From assembly GCF_000346505.1 (NCBI RefSeq), contig NZ_ANOH01000188.1, positions 1 to 45,019 on the forward strand: a DNA stretch of 45,019 bases, read 5' to 3'. Below the pieces are notes generated by a model that did not search any database, was not told the origin of the DNA, and saw nothing but the letters and a program-made list of their open reading frames with translations. The position numbers and the translations under genes were made by a program. The stretch comes from Aporhodopirellula sallentina SM41 (GTDB lineage Bacteria > Planctomycetota > Planctomycetia > Pirellulales > Pirellulaceae). Each line of letters begins with the position of its first letter. Position 1 is the stretch's first letter. Below are positions 26,667 to 36,109 of this stretch, piece by piece.

Positions 26667-26929
26667 GACAACTCGACGATACCGACAACTCTGCCAAACA
26701 GACATCACGACGATACCACCAAAGCTCGATAGGCACCTACGCTCGATAAGACTGCTCCTTTGATTCTACACACGTTCCCTTCAACGCGATTTTGCATTGG
26801 GTGCCACGACACCTTTGCGGGATACTCGCTGACGCCCTCGAATCAGATCGAGTGTTGGGGCGTACGAACGTGCATGACGCGATGGAACGGAACACCGACA
26901 ACACGGTCGACTTCCATGAGATCAACATC

Positions 26930-28822
26930 ATGATCCAAACGAGCAAGGGAAGTTCCCTCAAACGGCGATTGCACATTGGCACCGGTTTGCTGGTCGCGAT
27001 CTGTCTATTGAGCAATGTGATCGGGTGGATCGGACAGGAAGTGTTGCTGTCGAACTTTCGTTCGATGGAGTCCGCCGATCAAATCGCGACATCGGTGCTC
27101 CAGATTAACCAGGGTGCGTTGCAACTGAAGGCTCGGTCGGAGAACTACGCTCAAACCGGAGCCGAGTCACAATTCACCGCCGCCGAGGAATTGCAGTCGA
27201 ACCTTATCCATGAAATCGATGTGGTTCGAGGCACCGTCGACACCGACGATCCGCTGCACGGAATGCTGGACCAGATGCACGATCTGATTGCCGCATTCGG
27301 TGATCAATTGGAGTTGGCCTCTGCCGAACGAAACGTGCGAACGGATTTGTTGCAGAACAAACTCCTCGCGCAGGAAGCGGAGGTCGACGCGTCACTCGCC
27401 GCGTTTGAAGACGCACTCGGTGACAACGACGAAGCATCTCGCGCGTTGTTGATGGCGGTCAGCGGCTACGCGACAGCTCGGCAAAGGATGCTCCGATATT
27501 TCATCCAACCGAGCTCGGAACTGTACGAGCAGATGCTCGACAACCTCACCCAAGCTCGAGGTGAAATCCGCCGCATTGAGCTGGCGGAGAACAACGACAG
27601 TCAGCGGACCGCCAAACAGCGTGTTCAATCCGCGCTGAAAGACTTCCAGTCGCTCGGAGTGCGTGCGATTCAGGCGACGCGGGGATACATGTTTTATGTC
27701 AACGTCGTGATGGCCGGACAAATCTCCGAGTTCGTGCATTACTCCAATGAAATCAAATCACTCGTCGACCGTCGCAGAGAATCCAACCGAGTCGACCGGC
27801 AATGGGCAGTCACGCAGGGCCGAATGCTCGCGATCGCATCCGCTGTGCTCGCGGTCCTGATCGCGGCGGTGTTGGCGTTTCGTTTGACGAAGGTGATTTT
27901 CGGACCGATTTCGAGCCTGACGAAAACCTTCTTGCGTTTGGCTGAGGGTGAAACGATCGACTCGATTCCCGCGGTCGATCGCAATGACGAAATTGGCCGG
28001 ATGGCCCGCGCGGCGGAGGTCTTCAGCCGAAAGAACCAACAGACCGAGGAATTGCTCGAACGTTCGCAAACTCTTTCCGATGAGTTGTCGCAAAAGGCAA
28101 CGATGCTCGAGGAATCCAACCAGGAGCTCGATAACTTCGCCTACGTCGCCTCCCACGACCTGAAGTCACCTCTACGGGGACTTCGATGCCTCGCCGAATG
28201 GGTGCAGGAAGACTGCGAAGGACTTCTTAGCGACGAGTCGCAAAAGCACCTCGAGCAGATGCAGGGCCGGGTCAACAAGATGGAGTCGCTGCTCGACGAC
28301 TTGCTGAGCTACTCACGTGTCGGTCGCACCGAGCAACATGTTGAAAAAGTCAACGTTGAAGAATTAGTCCGCTCCGTGATCGATCTGATGGATCTCTCCA
28401 GCGGCATCAAGGTCGACATGCAATGCGATGTTGCCGAGATAGAGACGTACAAAACGCCACTGCAACAGGTGCTTCTCAACCTGATCGCCAACGCGATCAA
28501 GTACAACGACAAAGGCGCCGACGGCCGCGTCCTGGTTACATGCAGCCCGAATGGTGGTATGGTGGAGTTTTCTATCATCGACAACGGAATCGGAGTCGCA
28601 CCGCGTTTCCACGAGCGTATCTTCCAAATGTATCAACGCGCCTCCTCCCTCGCCGTCGAGGGCAGCGGCATGGGACTCGCCATTGTTAAAAAACAGGTCG
28701 AGGTGGTCGGCGGGGAGATTCGGCTCGAATCCACCGAGGGTCAAGGCAGCACATTCCAATTCACATGGCCGAGCCGGGTCACCACAAAAGCACGTAGTGC
28801 TAGCGTCCCAACCAGTGCTTGA
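26930..28822 (+). CDS. Membrane sensor histidine kinase with HAMP domain
   Basis: This 630-residue kinase has two transmembrane helices, about 15-34 and 299-321, around a largely helical periplasmic sensor of about 260 residues of the four-helix-bundle type. A HAMP domain follows (322-375; FGPISSLTKTFLRLAEGE, DEIGRMARAAEVF), then a coiled coil, HisKA with His409 in YVASHDLKSPLRG, and HATPase with LLNLIANAIKYNDKG, SIIDNGIGVAP and GSGMGLAIVKKQVE. The SHDLKSPLRG type is common in kinases paired with single-domain response regulators of the Rcp1 class. The ATG at 26930 is preferred because the first helix then begins near residue 15; ATG 26882 and TTG 26792 are in-frame alternatives. Its stop overlaps the region of the next gene's start, so the kinase and response regulator are translationally linked. 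Confidence 0.88.
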   Translation: MIQTSKGSSLKRRLHIGTGLLVAICLLSNVIGWIGQEVLLSNFRSMESADQIATSVLQINQGALQLKARSENYAQTGAESQFTAAEELQSNLIHEIDVVRGTVDTDDPLHGMLDQMHDLIAAFGDQLELASAERNVRTDLLQNKLLAQEAEVDASLAAFEDALGDNDEASRALLMAVSGYATARQRMLRYFIQPSSELYEQMLDNLTQARGEIRRIELAENNDSQRTAKQRVQSALKDFQSLGVRAIQATRGYMFYVNVVMAGQISEFVHYSNEIKSLVDRRRESNRVDRQWAVTQGRMLAIASAVLAVLIAAVLAFRLTKVIFGPISSLTKTFLRLAEGETIDSIPAVDRNDEIGRMARAAEVFSRKNQQTEELLERSQTLSDELSQKATMLEESNQELDNFAYVASHDLKSPLRGLRCLAEWVQEDCEGLLSDESQKHLEQMQGRVNKMESLLDDLLSYSRVGRTEQHVEKVNVEELVRSVIDLMDLSSGIKVDMQCDVAEIETYKTPLQQVLLNLIANAIKYNDKGADGRVLVTCSPNGGMVEFSIIDNGIGVAPRFHERIFQMYQRASSLAVEGSGMGLAIVKKQVEVVGGEIRLESTEGQGSTFQFTWPSRVTTKARSASVPTSA

Positions 28823-28833
28823 ATTCAGAAATT

Positions 28834-29283
28834 ATGGAAAGCAAGGAAATGACCTTCGTATTAGTTGAAGATGATGAACTGGACATGGAGGTGTTCCGTC
28901 GCGCGTTGCGAAAGCACGAGATCGAACAGGAGATGCGTTTCGCGCGTGATGGCAACGAAGCGATTCGCCTCCTGCGAGACGAGTTCGTCGACGGATCACG
29001 CAGCGACTACATCGTGTTTCTCGATCTGAACATGACCGGCATGAACGGGCATGAGTTCCTCGAGGAGATCCGCTCCGACCCCGATTTGAAGTCAGCGGTC
29101 GTGTTTATCCTGACGACGTCAGAACACGAACGCGATCTCCGCCTCGCGTACGCCAAAAACGTTGCCGGCTACTTCACCAAATCGAACATCGACTACTTGA
29201 TGCAAGCCATCAAACCCTACGTCTCAGGTGTGGCCCTGCCTCCGGTCGCACCAGAAGACAAGAAACGCACCGACACGAAGTAG
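28834..29283 (+). CDS. Single-domain response regulator (Rcp1-like)
   Basis: This 149-residue protein consists of one receiver domain: the acidic pocket VEDDELD, phospho-acceptor Asp64 in VFLDLNMTGMNG, Thr in FILTTSEHERD and Lys in YFTKSN. There is no output domain. The closest class by motif is the Rcp1/phytochrome-associated response regulators, which pair with SHDLKSPLRG-type kinases such as the one immediately upstream. The start is uncertain: ATG 28834 is used; a TTG at 28819 overlaps the kinase stop, and ATG 28849 is also in frame. The gene follows the kinase with essentially no gap, so the two form one operon. It probably passes phosphate to other partners or acts by protein contact. 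Confidence 0.9.
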   Translation: MESKEMTFVLVEDDELDMEVFRRALRKHEIEQEMRFARDGNEAIRLLRDEFVDGSRSDYIVFLDLNMTGMNGHEFLEEIRSDPDLKSAVVFILTTSEHERDLRLAYAKNVAGYFTKSNIDYLMQAIKPYVSGVALPPVAPEDKKRTDTK

Positions 29284-29426
29284 CTCGCCACGTTCCCTCG
29301 TGGCACGGTCACGCACAAAAACACGATCACGCGTTCCAGTCACACTGCTTAGTCAGGCAACACAGCCATCTAGCGCTGCACAATCACCCCACATAACAAC
29401 ACAGCACAGGCGAAAAGAATCAACCG

Positions 29427-30149
29427 ATGGGTAGAAGCTTCGAAGTCCGCAAGGTATCGATGGCCAAAACGGCCGGCCAGAAAACGAAAGTCTATTCGAA
29501 GTACGGCAAACAGATCTATGTGATGGCGAAGAACAGCGGTGCCGATCCCGTCAACAACTCGTCGCTGCGTGCTCTGATCGATAAAGCCAAACGGGATCAA
29601 GTCCCGGCGCACGTGATCGAACGAGCGTTAGAGAAAGCCAAAGGTGTCGGCGGCGAAGACTACGTCGCGGCGAGGTACGAAGGATACGGACCGGGCGGAT
29701 GCGCAGTCATCATCGACTGCCTCACCGACAACAACATGCGAACGATCACGGACGTGAAGAACTGCTTCACCAAGACCGGTTCCAAATTCGGAGCCCCCGG
29801 ATCGGTTGCTCACTCGTTCGATCACTTGGCCGTGTTCGCGTTCGAAGGTTCGTCAGTGGACGATGTGCTCGAGGCGCTTTTGATGGCGGACGTCGACGTG
29901 ACGGATGTCGAAGAACAGAACGGTCAAATCCTCGTCTTCTCGCCAACGACCGAGTACGCCAAAACGAAGCAGGCAATTCTCGATGCGTTTCCGGGCACCA
30001 CGTTGGCCGTCGATGAAATTTCATTCATCCCACAAACGAGCGCCGACGTTCCGGAAGATGATGTTCCCATGTTCGAGAAATTCATCAGCATGCTGAATGA
30101 CTGCGACGACGTGCAGGAAATCTATCACAACGCGAAACTGCCTGCCTAA
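29427..30149 (+). CDS. YebC/PmpR-family transcriptional or translational regulator
   Basis: This 240-residue protein matches the YebC/PmpR/TACO1 family over its whole length. The N-terminus MGRSFEVRK and [19 protein letters not shown] correspond to the YebC2-like branch that starts MGRxFExRK; further motifs are [46 protein letters not shown] and [20 protein letters not shown]. Family members bind DNA as regulators or act in translation of difficult sequences such as polyproline; which applies here is not known. The ATG at 29427 gives the expected family N-terminus, so the inner ATG at 29460 is unlikely. It lies 143 bases after the response regulator on the same strand. It converges with the following minus-strand gene. 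Confidence 0.93.
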   Translation: MGRSFEVRKVSMAKTAGQKTKVYSKYGKQIYVMAKNSGADPVNNSSLRALIDKAKRDQVPAHVIERALEKAKGVGGEDYVAARYEGYGPGGCAVIIDCLTDNNMRTITDVKNCFTKTGSKFGAPGSVAHSFDHLAVFAFEGSSVDDVLEALLMADVDVTDVEEQNGQILVFSPTTEYAKTKQAILDAFPGTTLAVDEISFIPQTSADVPEDDVPMFEKFISMLNDCDDVQEIYHNAKLPA

Positions 30150-30251
30150 GGCTGCGTCTGGTCGCGATCCCAAAGCCATCGGGTGCTGGCACGGCATACG
30201 GGGCAAGCAGTGCCGCCACCAACACCCTCCGGCGTTTCCAGTAGAAGGTAG

Positions 30252-30827
30252 CTAAGCGGTGGCGTCGAGATTGCCGCCGCCACGCTTGATGTAAATCCCC
30301 GGAAAGATGTCGGCTTGAGAGTTCTGCCCGACCGAACCACTCTCGCTGCTCTGTTCTTCGAGCAGCTCCATCAACGCTTCGATGTCGGTCAGCTCTGACG
30401 TCGATGAGGTTTCCGAAGTTTCATCGGAAGGAGGTGGGCCGCCACCGGGAGGAGGGCCGCCCGCACCGCGAGGACCACGCCCCGACCCGCCCTCGACGCC
30501 CTGCCCCTGTCCGCCGCCGGAACCGGGGGTCCCGAGTTGGCTGACGAAGCTTTCGCCGTCGAGGCCGCGACTGGACAAGATCTCGCTGAGCGCCGATTTG
30601 ACGTCGCTCGGGCTGACTTGGCTTCCCGAACTCGCTAACTCGGCGACGGCGTCACTGAGTTCTGATTTGATCGCGGTTTGGTCGTCACTCGATACGCCTT
30701 GTTCATCGAGAAACGATGTCAGCGATTGCTCGAGACGCTCCGCCGGGCTTTGCCGCGCCTGGGATCGTCCCGCCGACGAGGTGGCATAGCTTTGCGACGA
30801 TGCCGCTGTGGATGAAATGGATGTCAT
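30252..30827 (-). CDS. Hypothetical Ser/Gly-rich protein
   Basis: This 191-residue protein has no domain I recognise. It starts with a Ser/Ala/Thr-rich stretch (MTSISSTAASSQSY), then a helical acidic part (about 28-100) containing LEQSLTSFLDEQGVSSDDQTAIKSEL, followed by a Gly/Pro-rich linker (about 105-140) with GGPPPGGGPPP, and an acidic Ser-rich end. AAAGGAA precedes the ATG at 30827 at good spacing; the frame extends to 30878 without a better start. There is no signal peptide or membrane helix. The helical part has the look of a calcium-binding or EF-hand-like pair (repeated LxxxLxxxG plus acidic loops), but no complete EF-hand loop is present, so I do not claim one. It is divergent from the sigma factor gene. 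Confidence 0.7.
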   Translation of the reverse strand: MTSISSTAASSQSYATSSAGRSQARQSPAERLEQSLTSFLDEQGVSSDDQTAIKSELSDAVAELASSGSQVSPSDVKSALSEILSSRGLDGESFVSQLGTPGSGGGQGQGVEGGSGRGPRGAGGPPPGGGPPPSDETSETSSTSELTDIEALMELLEEQSSESGSVGQNSQADIFPGIYIKRGGGNLDATA

Positions 30828-31169
30828 TGGAAATTCCTTTTCCTGAAAGGTTTGAGTAGAAACGCTTACGAAATTCAATGCGTCGCCACGACGTTCGAAG
30901 GGCCAAAGAATTACAAACTTGGCGTGGCAGATCGCACGTCATGAGACGCGTCGAACGGTGTATCGAGCGATTTGGCGACACAAAACCCTGCCATACAGGG
31001 CGATCCTCGGAGGCTGTGTCACAGAAATTGTCAAAAATTTGTCCCCATTTCCTCGGATTTCACGCATTACGGTGTGACACTGCGACAGAAAATCGCTCTT
31101 TCGATATAGCGACCCTGCTCGCCGATCGTCCTGGACGGTTGCTCTTTTCTCTTTCTCGAAGGTTCCCGC
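30828..31169. promoter_or_regulatory. Divergent promoter region upstream of sigma factor operon
   Basis: These 342 bases lie between two divergent genes and should contain promoters for the Ser/Gly-rich protein and for the sigma-kinase-surface protein operon. An AT-rich patch with TTGTCAAAAATTTGTCC lies at 31029-31045. Whether the sigma factor controls its own promoter cannot be judged from one copy. No gene is supported. Confidence 0.35.
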
Positions 31170-31829
31170 ATGTCTTCCGCCCCCGCCGAAGCCGCGTCCG
31201 CCAATGTCTCCATCTCGGAACTGATTCTGCAGATCCGAAGTGGGCAACGACAATCACTCGGGGAACTACTGCAGCTCTACCGCAACTATCTCAACGTGCT
31301 CGCGACGACGCAGCTCGACGCACGCCTTCGTCGTCGGATGAGCACGTCGGACCTCGTGCAAGAGACGATGCTCGCCGCCCATCGTGACTTTGACCAATTT
31401 CGAGGTCGCAGCGAAGGCGAACTGCTCGCGTGGCTGCGTCAAATCCTCAGCCATCATCTCAGTCATGCGATTGAGCGAAACGTCTACGCGCAAAAGCGAG
31501 ACATTCGCCGGGAAGTGTCATTCGACCGGGTCGCCAAACGAATCGACGACAGCATCGCGGGATTGTCCAACTTGCTTCCCGATCCCATGGCGACGCCGAG
31601 CGAGATCGCCTGCCGACGGGAATTGGCGACGGAACTCTCTGACCAACTCGCCAAATTGAAAACCCGGTATCACGATGTGATCGTCTACCGGAATTTGCAA
31701 GGATACTCGTTCGACGAGATCGCGCAAAAGATGGATATCAAACCCGGTGCCGCGCGCATGCTGTGGTTGCGAGCGATTGCTAAGTTCAAAGAAGTTTGCG
31801 ATATCAACATCGCGGGTGACTTGTCGTGA
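31170..31829 (+). CDS. Planctomycete ECF-type RNA polymerase sigma factor
   Basis: This 219-residue protein is a sigma-70 family ECF-type factor. Region 2 spans about 25-95 (SLGELLQLYRNYLNVLAT; STSDLVQETMLAAHRDFDQF; GELLAWLRQILSHHL), and region 4 about 150-210 (LAKLKTRYHDVIVYRNLQGY; SFDEIAQKMDIKPGAARMLW). Factors of this kind, with a DLVQETMLAAHRDFxxFRG signature and a linked Ser/Thr kinase, are typical of planctomycetes. GAAGG precedes the ATG at 31170. The stop overlaps the GTG start of the kinase gene by 4 bases (GTGA at 31826-31829), so synthesis of the two is coupled. No anti-sigma factor gene is adjacent; the kinase may control the factor by phosphorylation, as proposed for planctomycete ECF groups (inference). 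Confidence 0.93.
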   Translation: MSSAPAEAASANVSISELILQIRSGQRQSLGELLQLYRNYLNVLATTQLDARLRRRMSTSDLVQETMLAAHRDFDQFRGRSEGELLAWLRQILSHHLSHAIERNVYAQKRDIRREVSFDRVAKRIDDSIAGLSNLLPDPMATPSEIACRRELATELSDQLAKLKTRYHDVIVYRNLQGYSFDEIAQKMDIKPGAARMLWLRAIAKFKEVCDINIAGDLS

Positions 31830-34387
31830 TCTCGCCACTCCCTCGCTTCGATACAGTGCCTCGCTCCGATACAGTGTCACCATCCGAACACGAGTCTTCG
31901 TTCGAAACCGACAGCAGCGATTGGTCGGACGATGAGCCGTTGGTGATGCGGCGTTTATCGCATCAGCAAAAAGACCGTCTTGCTGAGATGCTCGAGCAGT
32001 ACATGGCCGAGATGGAACGCGGTGTCGCTCCGTCGGTCGAATCACTCACGCGAGCCAATCCGGAACTGCGTGAGGCGCTGCGTGAGTGCGTTGATGGACT
32101 GCAGAACCTGCATCAACTCGCCTTCGATCAACCGGTCGCAACGACGAACGAACGGTTTGTCGATGACGCCAACCTGCTCGGCGACTTTGAACTGCACGAG
32201 GAAATCGGACGAGGTGGGATGGGGGTCGTCTACCGCGCGACTCAGCGTTCGCTGCGACGCGACGTTGCCATCAAACTGCTGCCTCTCGGATCGATGCTCG
32301 ATGAGCAAAAGCTAACGCGATTTCGTCACGAAGCCGAAGCCGCCGCGTGCCTGCAGCATCCTCACATCGTGCCCATCTTCGCGGTCGGATGCGAAAAAGG
32401 GACACACTACTATGCGATGCAATTCATTGCCGGCGACTCTCTCGATCAGGTCATTCACCGCGTCAACCGTGGACGTGCGTCGAGTTCCTGGCGAACCGTC
32501 GTCAAACAAGCGATCGCCGTCGCCGACGGTTTGCATGCGGCACACGAACTCGGCATCGTTCACCGTGACATCAAACCATCGAACCTGATCGTTGACCAGG
32601 ATGGCAAGGTTTGGATCAGCGACTTCGGGCTCGCTCGTGTGCAGAATAATGTTTCGTTGACTCAGTCGGGTGACGTTATCGGCACGATGCGTTACATGAG
32701 TCCCGAGCAAACGCGTGGAGAATCCGCACTCGTTGACGGCCGCGCCGACGTCTATTCGCTCGGCGCGACGCTCTACGAAGTCCTCTGCGGCCATCCCGCT
32801 CACGACGGCGAAGACGCTCCCGCGATCCTGCGGCAGATCGACGAGGATGCGGTAGTTCCGCTGCGAAACCGGTTCCGCGAAATCCCGCGAGACCTCGACA
32901 CCGTGATCGCAAAGGCGATGTCGAAACGTCGCGACGACCGATACGAAACTGCTCGTGACTTTGCCGACGATCTGCAACGTGTTTTGGATGGCGAACCAAC
33001 CGTCGCTCGGCCACCGTCGCTGCTCGATCACTGTGTCCGCTACGCCGTGCGTTATCGCGGCTGGGTGGCTATCGCGAGCGTGATTGGCATGTTGACCATC
33101 GCCGGTTTCGCCATCGGTACGTTCCTGCTCGCTGCTGAGAAGAGTGTCTCGGACGTGAACGCGCTGCGTGCCATGGCGAACGAAAGGACCGCTCGCGAAG
33201 CCGTTTTCGGACTCGGGTCCCAGGTTGCGGAATTGCTCGCTGACATCCCTGCGGCAAGTTCCGAACGGCAGCAACTGCTGATGCAGGCGCTTCTCTACTA
33301 CGAACGACTCGCCGCACAAACCGACACGGGCGACGATCAAAATTTCGAAAGACGGATCGACTTGGCAACCACGTACGGAAAGATCGGTGAACTCCAAGGC
33401 GACCTCGGCGAGAACGATCGAGCGATCGAATCACTACGGCGTTCCGAACGACTCTTCTCTACCATCGCGGCATCCCGTCCGGGTGACGCCGACGTCGTGT
33501 TGCAGTGGACGATCAGTCAAAACAATTTGGCCCAGCAATACGCAGTCAGTGGTGATTTAAAAGAAGCAGCGGACTGGTTCGGCAAGGCGATCATCAACCA
33601 AACCCGAATCCAGGCCGATGGCAACGTTCGTGTGACCAAAGAACTCGCGACAACGCTGAACAACCTCGGACAACTGCTCAGCGACACCGAGAACGTCGAA
33701 CAAGCCGAGTCGGTTTACCGGCGTGCGATCGATTTGCTCGATGGGCACGCCGAACTCGCTGAACTACGAGGAACCATTCAATCCAACCTCGCCGGTGTGA
33801 TCAGCAAACGAGATCCGGCACAGGCCTGTATCCTCGCCCGACGTTCTCTCGACGCGCAAATCGCTCGACTCGAGAAAAACCCAGGCGACGCTGAGGCAGC
33901 CACGCGTGTTATCCTCACGCTCAACACGCTCGCGACGTCGCAAGCCAAACAATCCAAGCACCGCGAAGCGATCGAGACGCTGCGGCAGGCGATCGACGTT
34001 TCGCAGCAGTTGCGGGCACGATGGCCGGAACAACCGATCTACCGACGCGACCTAGGGATTAGCTTGAACCATCTCGGCCTCTCGCTCGCCGCGATTGGGA
34101 AACTGCAGTACGCACTCGAAGCGTTCGACAGGGCCAATGAACACGCGGTCGTGCTGCAGCAATCGTTTCCCAACGATGCAGAAATTCGCAGTATGAGCGG
34201 CGGCATACTGAACAATCTCGGCTTCCTGAGCGAACAACTCGGAGAACGACAGAATGCTCGCGACTATTTCGCTCGGGCGATCGAACAACAAAAGAAAGCG
34301 GTCTCGTTGGCTCCTCAGGTTCCCCGATACCAAGCATTCTTACAAAAACACCAAACCAACCTGCACGACCTAGGAGGCGAATCATGA
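31826..34387 (+). CDS. Transmembrane Ser/Thr protein kinase with TPR repeats
   Basis: This 853-residue kinase has an acidic N-terminal region of about 120 residues, a catalytic domain (121-388), one transmembrane helix (411-437) and a C-terminal TPR region of about 400 residues that would face outward. All catalytic motifs are intact: glycine loop GRGGMGVVYRA, Lys150 in DVAIKLL, HRDIKPSN (246-253), DFG (266-268), MSPEQ and RADVYSLG. The TPR part contains several recognisable repeats such as LATTYGKIGELQGDLGENDRAIESLR (33360s) and LNHLGLSLAAIGKLQYALEAFDRA. The GTG at 31826 overlaps the sigma factor stop, and the ATGA at 34384-34387 overlaps the next gene, so three genes form one coupled operon. 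It is a Hanks-type sensor kinase likely to act on the sigma factor (inference). Confidence 0.93.
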   Translation: MISPLPRFDTVPRSDTVSPSEHESSFETDSSDWSDDEPLVMRRLSHQQKDRLAEMLEQYMAEMERGVAPSVESLTRANPELREALRECVDGLQNLHQLAFDQPVATTNERFVDDANLLGDFELHEEIGRGGMGVVYRATQRSLRRDVAIKLLPLGSMLDEQKLTRFRHEAEAAACLQHPHIVPIFAVGCEKGTHYYAMQFIAGDSLDQVIHRVNRGRASSSWRTVVKQAIAVADGLHAAHELGIVHRDIKPSNLIVDQDGKVWISDFGLARVQNNVSLTQSGDVIGTMRYMSPEQTRGESALVDGRADVYSLGATLYEVLCGHPAHDGEDAPAILRQIDEDAVVPLRNRFREIPRDLDTVIAKAMSKRRDDRYETARDFADDLQRVLDGEPTVARPPSLLDHCVRYAVRYRGWVAIASVIGMLTIAGFAIGTFLLAAEKSVSDVNALRAMANERTAREAVFGLGSQVAELLADIPAASSERQQLLMQALLYYERLAAQTDTGDDQNFERRIDLATTYGKIGELQGDLGENDRAIESLRRSERLFSTIAASRPGDADVVLQWTISQNNLAQQYAVSGDLKEAADWFGKAIINQTRIQADGNVRVTKELATTLNNLGQLLSDTENVEQAESVYRRAIDLLDGHAELAELRGTIQSNLAGVISKRDPAQACILARRSLDAQIARLEKNPGDAEAATRVILTLNTLATSQAKQSKHREAIETLRQAIDVSQQLRARWPEQPIYRRDLGISLNHLGLSLAAIGKLQYALEAFDRANEHAVVLQQSFPNDAEIRSMSGGILNNLGFLSEQLGERQNARDYFARAIEQQKKAVSLAPQVPRYQAFLQKHQTNLHDLGGES

Positions 34388-35787
34388 GCACGCAAGACGA
34401 CTCGCGGATACTGCGACTCGAGCGATTGGAATCGCGTACCCTGTTCGCAGGCGACCTGGTCAGCTTTGATTCCGGTTTGGACTCCGTTGATCGCACGCAA
34501 TCGTCGGACGATGCAACTGCGATCGAATCCAGTTCATCTCGTCAGACCGCAGACAACAACGATGCCGCGTCGCGATCCGCTGAGGGGCGTCGCGTATCGA
34601 ACAATCAAGCCGCACGGTCCAACGACCGCGGTACCGATCGGTCGACCAACGATCAAATCCGCAGTTTCGATGGGCAACAATCACGTCCATCACAGGAACG
34701 TGAGGCCGGCGAACGAAGCCCACGCGGCGTCCAAGGACGTAGTAGTCACGACCCGGTGCAGCGTTCCGGCGATCGCCGTTCGGGAACCAATGATCGCGGG
34801 ACAGCGGAATCCATCTCCGACAATTTAACGGTCGGCGATAGCACGACGTCGAGCACGTCGGCATCCGGTTCTACGGGCAACTCACTGCAAAGCAACCCGT
34901 CGGATTCGGTTTCTGAGACTCCTTCGACGAGCGACAACCGACTCACATTCACCGTCGCGACGGGAGGCAACAGCGGTGGCGGCACGGTGTTCAACAGCCC
35001 CGCAGCGTCTGAGCCGATCGCTCAACAGACGCCGCTCGTTAACGAACGCGTACTCGCGGCGACCGATGCGGCGATCAGTTCATTGACAAACGCCGAATCG
35101 TCTGCGGGGACAAACATCGTTTCTTCGCAGGACTCGGTAACGACCGTCGACGAAGAAGCAATCGTTACCGATCAAACGGTTGAGAACAACGATCAGAACA
35201 CGTCCGAGTATTCCTTTTACGAAAACAACGAAGAGGATTCGCAGGGCGAAAGTGGATGGCAACCGTGGGTACCGCTTTGGAGCTTCGGTCAATCCGACAC
35301 AAGCGATCCCGTCGATCAATCGCCCTGGCAACTGCGACGTGCCACGCTGCCGCTGCTGCGCAGCATTGTCGAAGCGTCTCCGAGCGAGCGAGTCGAAATT
35401 GCGGACGATTTGATGAGAAACTGGTTCAGCGGTCCGGGTGGATTGATCTCGCTCGACCGAGTCCTTCTGCCGACACCATCGGTTTCCGTTGAAAACCTTT
35501 CGATCGACGTGCAGTTGGAATCCGCAGTGATGCTACACCGGTCGCTCGCAATGGTCGCCACGGGTTCGGTACCACCTTTATCGGGGCCAGTCCTCGATGC
35601 GATCATGGCATCGATCGACGCGGCCGCTGAATTGCCACAGCAACCAATCGCGGACGCCATCCCAACGCGCATTCGAATTTCGGGTTACTCGGCGATCGCG
35701 GCCGCCGTGTCGATCGCAACCGCGGTCGCAGCGAGACAACGTTTCAAACACCGTACTCAAAGCGAAGCAACAGCAACTCGGTCGTAA
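34384..35787 (+). CDS. LEPR-type surface protein with C-terminal hydrophobic segment
   Basis: This 467-residue protein carries LERLESRTLFAGD at residues 12-24, a match to the LEPR-XLL-type N-terminal motif of planctomycete surface proteins (here LESR-TLF). A long disordered region rich in Ser, Thr, Asn, Asp and Arg covers about 25-285. Residues 290-425 look folded (WQPWVPLWSFGQ; LLRSIVEASPSERVEIADDL; LDRVLLPTPSVSVENL). A hydrophobic segment at about 432-452 (SAIAAAVSIATAVAA) is followed by a basic tail, like a C-terminal membrane anchor or sorting signal. No enzyme domain is seen. The ATG at 34384 overlaps the kinase stop by 4 bases, and the gene is the last of the sigma-kinase operon, so it may be the controlled output or the sensed partner of the kinase (inference). 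Confidence 0.8.
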   Translation: MSTQDDSRILRLERLESRTLFAGDLVSFDSGLDSVDRTQSSDDATAIESSSSRQTADNNDAASRSAEGRRVSNNQAARSNDRGTDRSTNDQIRSFDGQQSRPSQEREAGERSPRGVQGRSSHDPVQRSGDRRSGTNDRGTAESISDNLTVGDSTTSSTSASGSTGNSLQSNPSDSVSETPSTSDNRLTFTVATGGNSGGGTVFNSPAASEPIAQQTPLVNERVLAATDAAISSLTNAESSAGTNIVSSQDSVTTVDEEAIVTDQTVENNDQNTSEYSFYENNEEDSQGESGWQPWVPLWSFGQSDTSDPVDQSPWQLRRATLPLLRSIVEASPSERVEIADDLMRNWFSGPGGLISLDRVLLPTPSVSVENLSIDVQLESAVMLHRSLAMVATGSVPPLSGPVLDAIMASIDAAAELPQQPIADAIPTRIRISGYSAIAAAVSIATAVAARQRFKHRTQSEATATRS

Positions 35788-36109
35788 ACGGTCGCCCACG
35801 ATCTGTGGCGGATCTTGTTAAAGATCCTCATGCTGCGGGATCTTTGACAAACGATCGATTGCCCATAGGTGGGTGTTTATCCCGGAGGGATTTCACGCCA
35901 TTCGCCCCAGGTCGCGTCAACGCACCCGGGGAGATCGAACATACGCAGTTCTGACGGCCCCGAAGGTGATCGCTTCGCTCGACCGCCTGCCAGTTGCGAA
36001 AATGCCCTCGGCGTAAAGAGACTTGTGGGTAACCAGGATTTTTCACAAGATCCACTACCGCCTACCCGGACACAGAGCTGATATCGGCTACGTTGTTTTT
36101 CAAATCGAT
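35788..36109. other. Convergent spacer with a hairpin
   Basis: These 322 bases separate the end of the LEPR-type gene from the end of a minus-strand histidine kinase. Apart from the hairpin at 35820-35845 I see no gene and no second terminator. Confidence 0.4.
35820..35845. terminator. Possible bidirectional terminator hairpin
   Basis: AAAGATCC (35820-35827) pairs perfectly with GGATCTTT (35838-35845) around a 10-base loop. It lies 33 bases after the LEPR-type gene stop. A long T-run is missing on both strands (only TTT), so it is at best a weak terminator; an mRNA 3'-end stabiliser or a dispersed repeat is also possible. Confidence 0.35.

Noticed and set aside
32312-33397. 361-residue open frame on the minus strand
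   Set aside because: Antisense to the catalytic domain of the intact Ser/Thr kinase.
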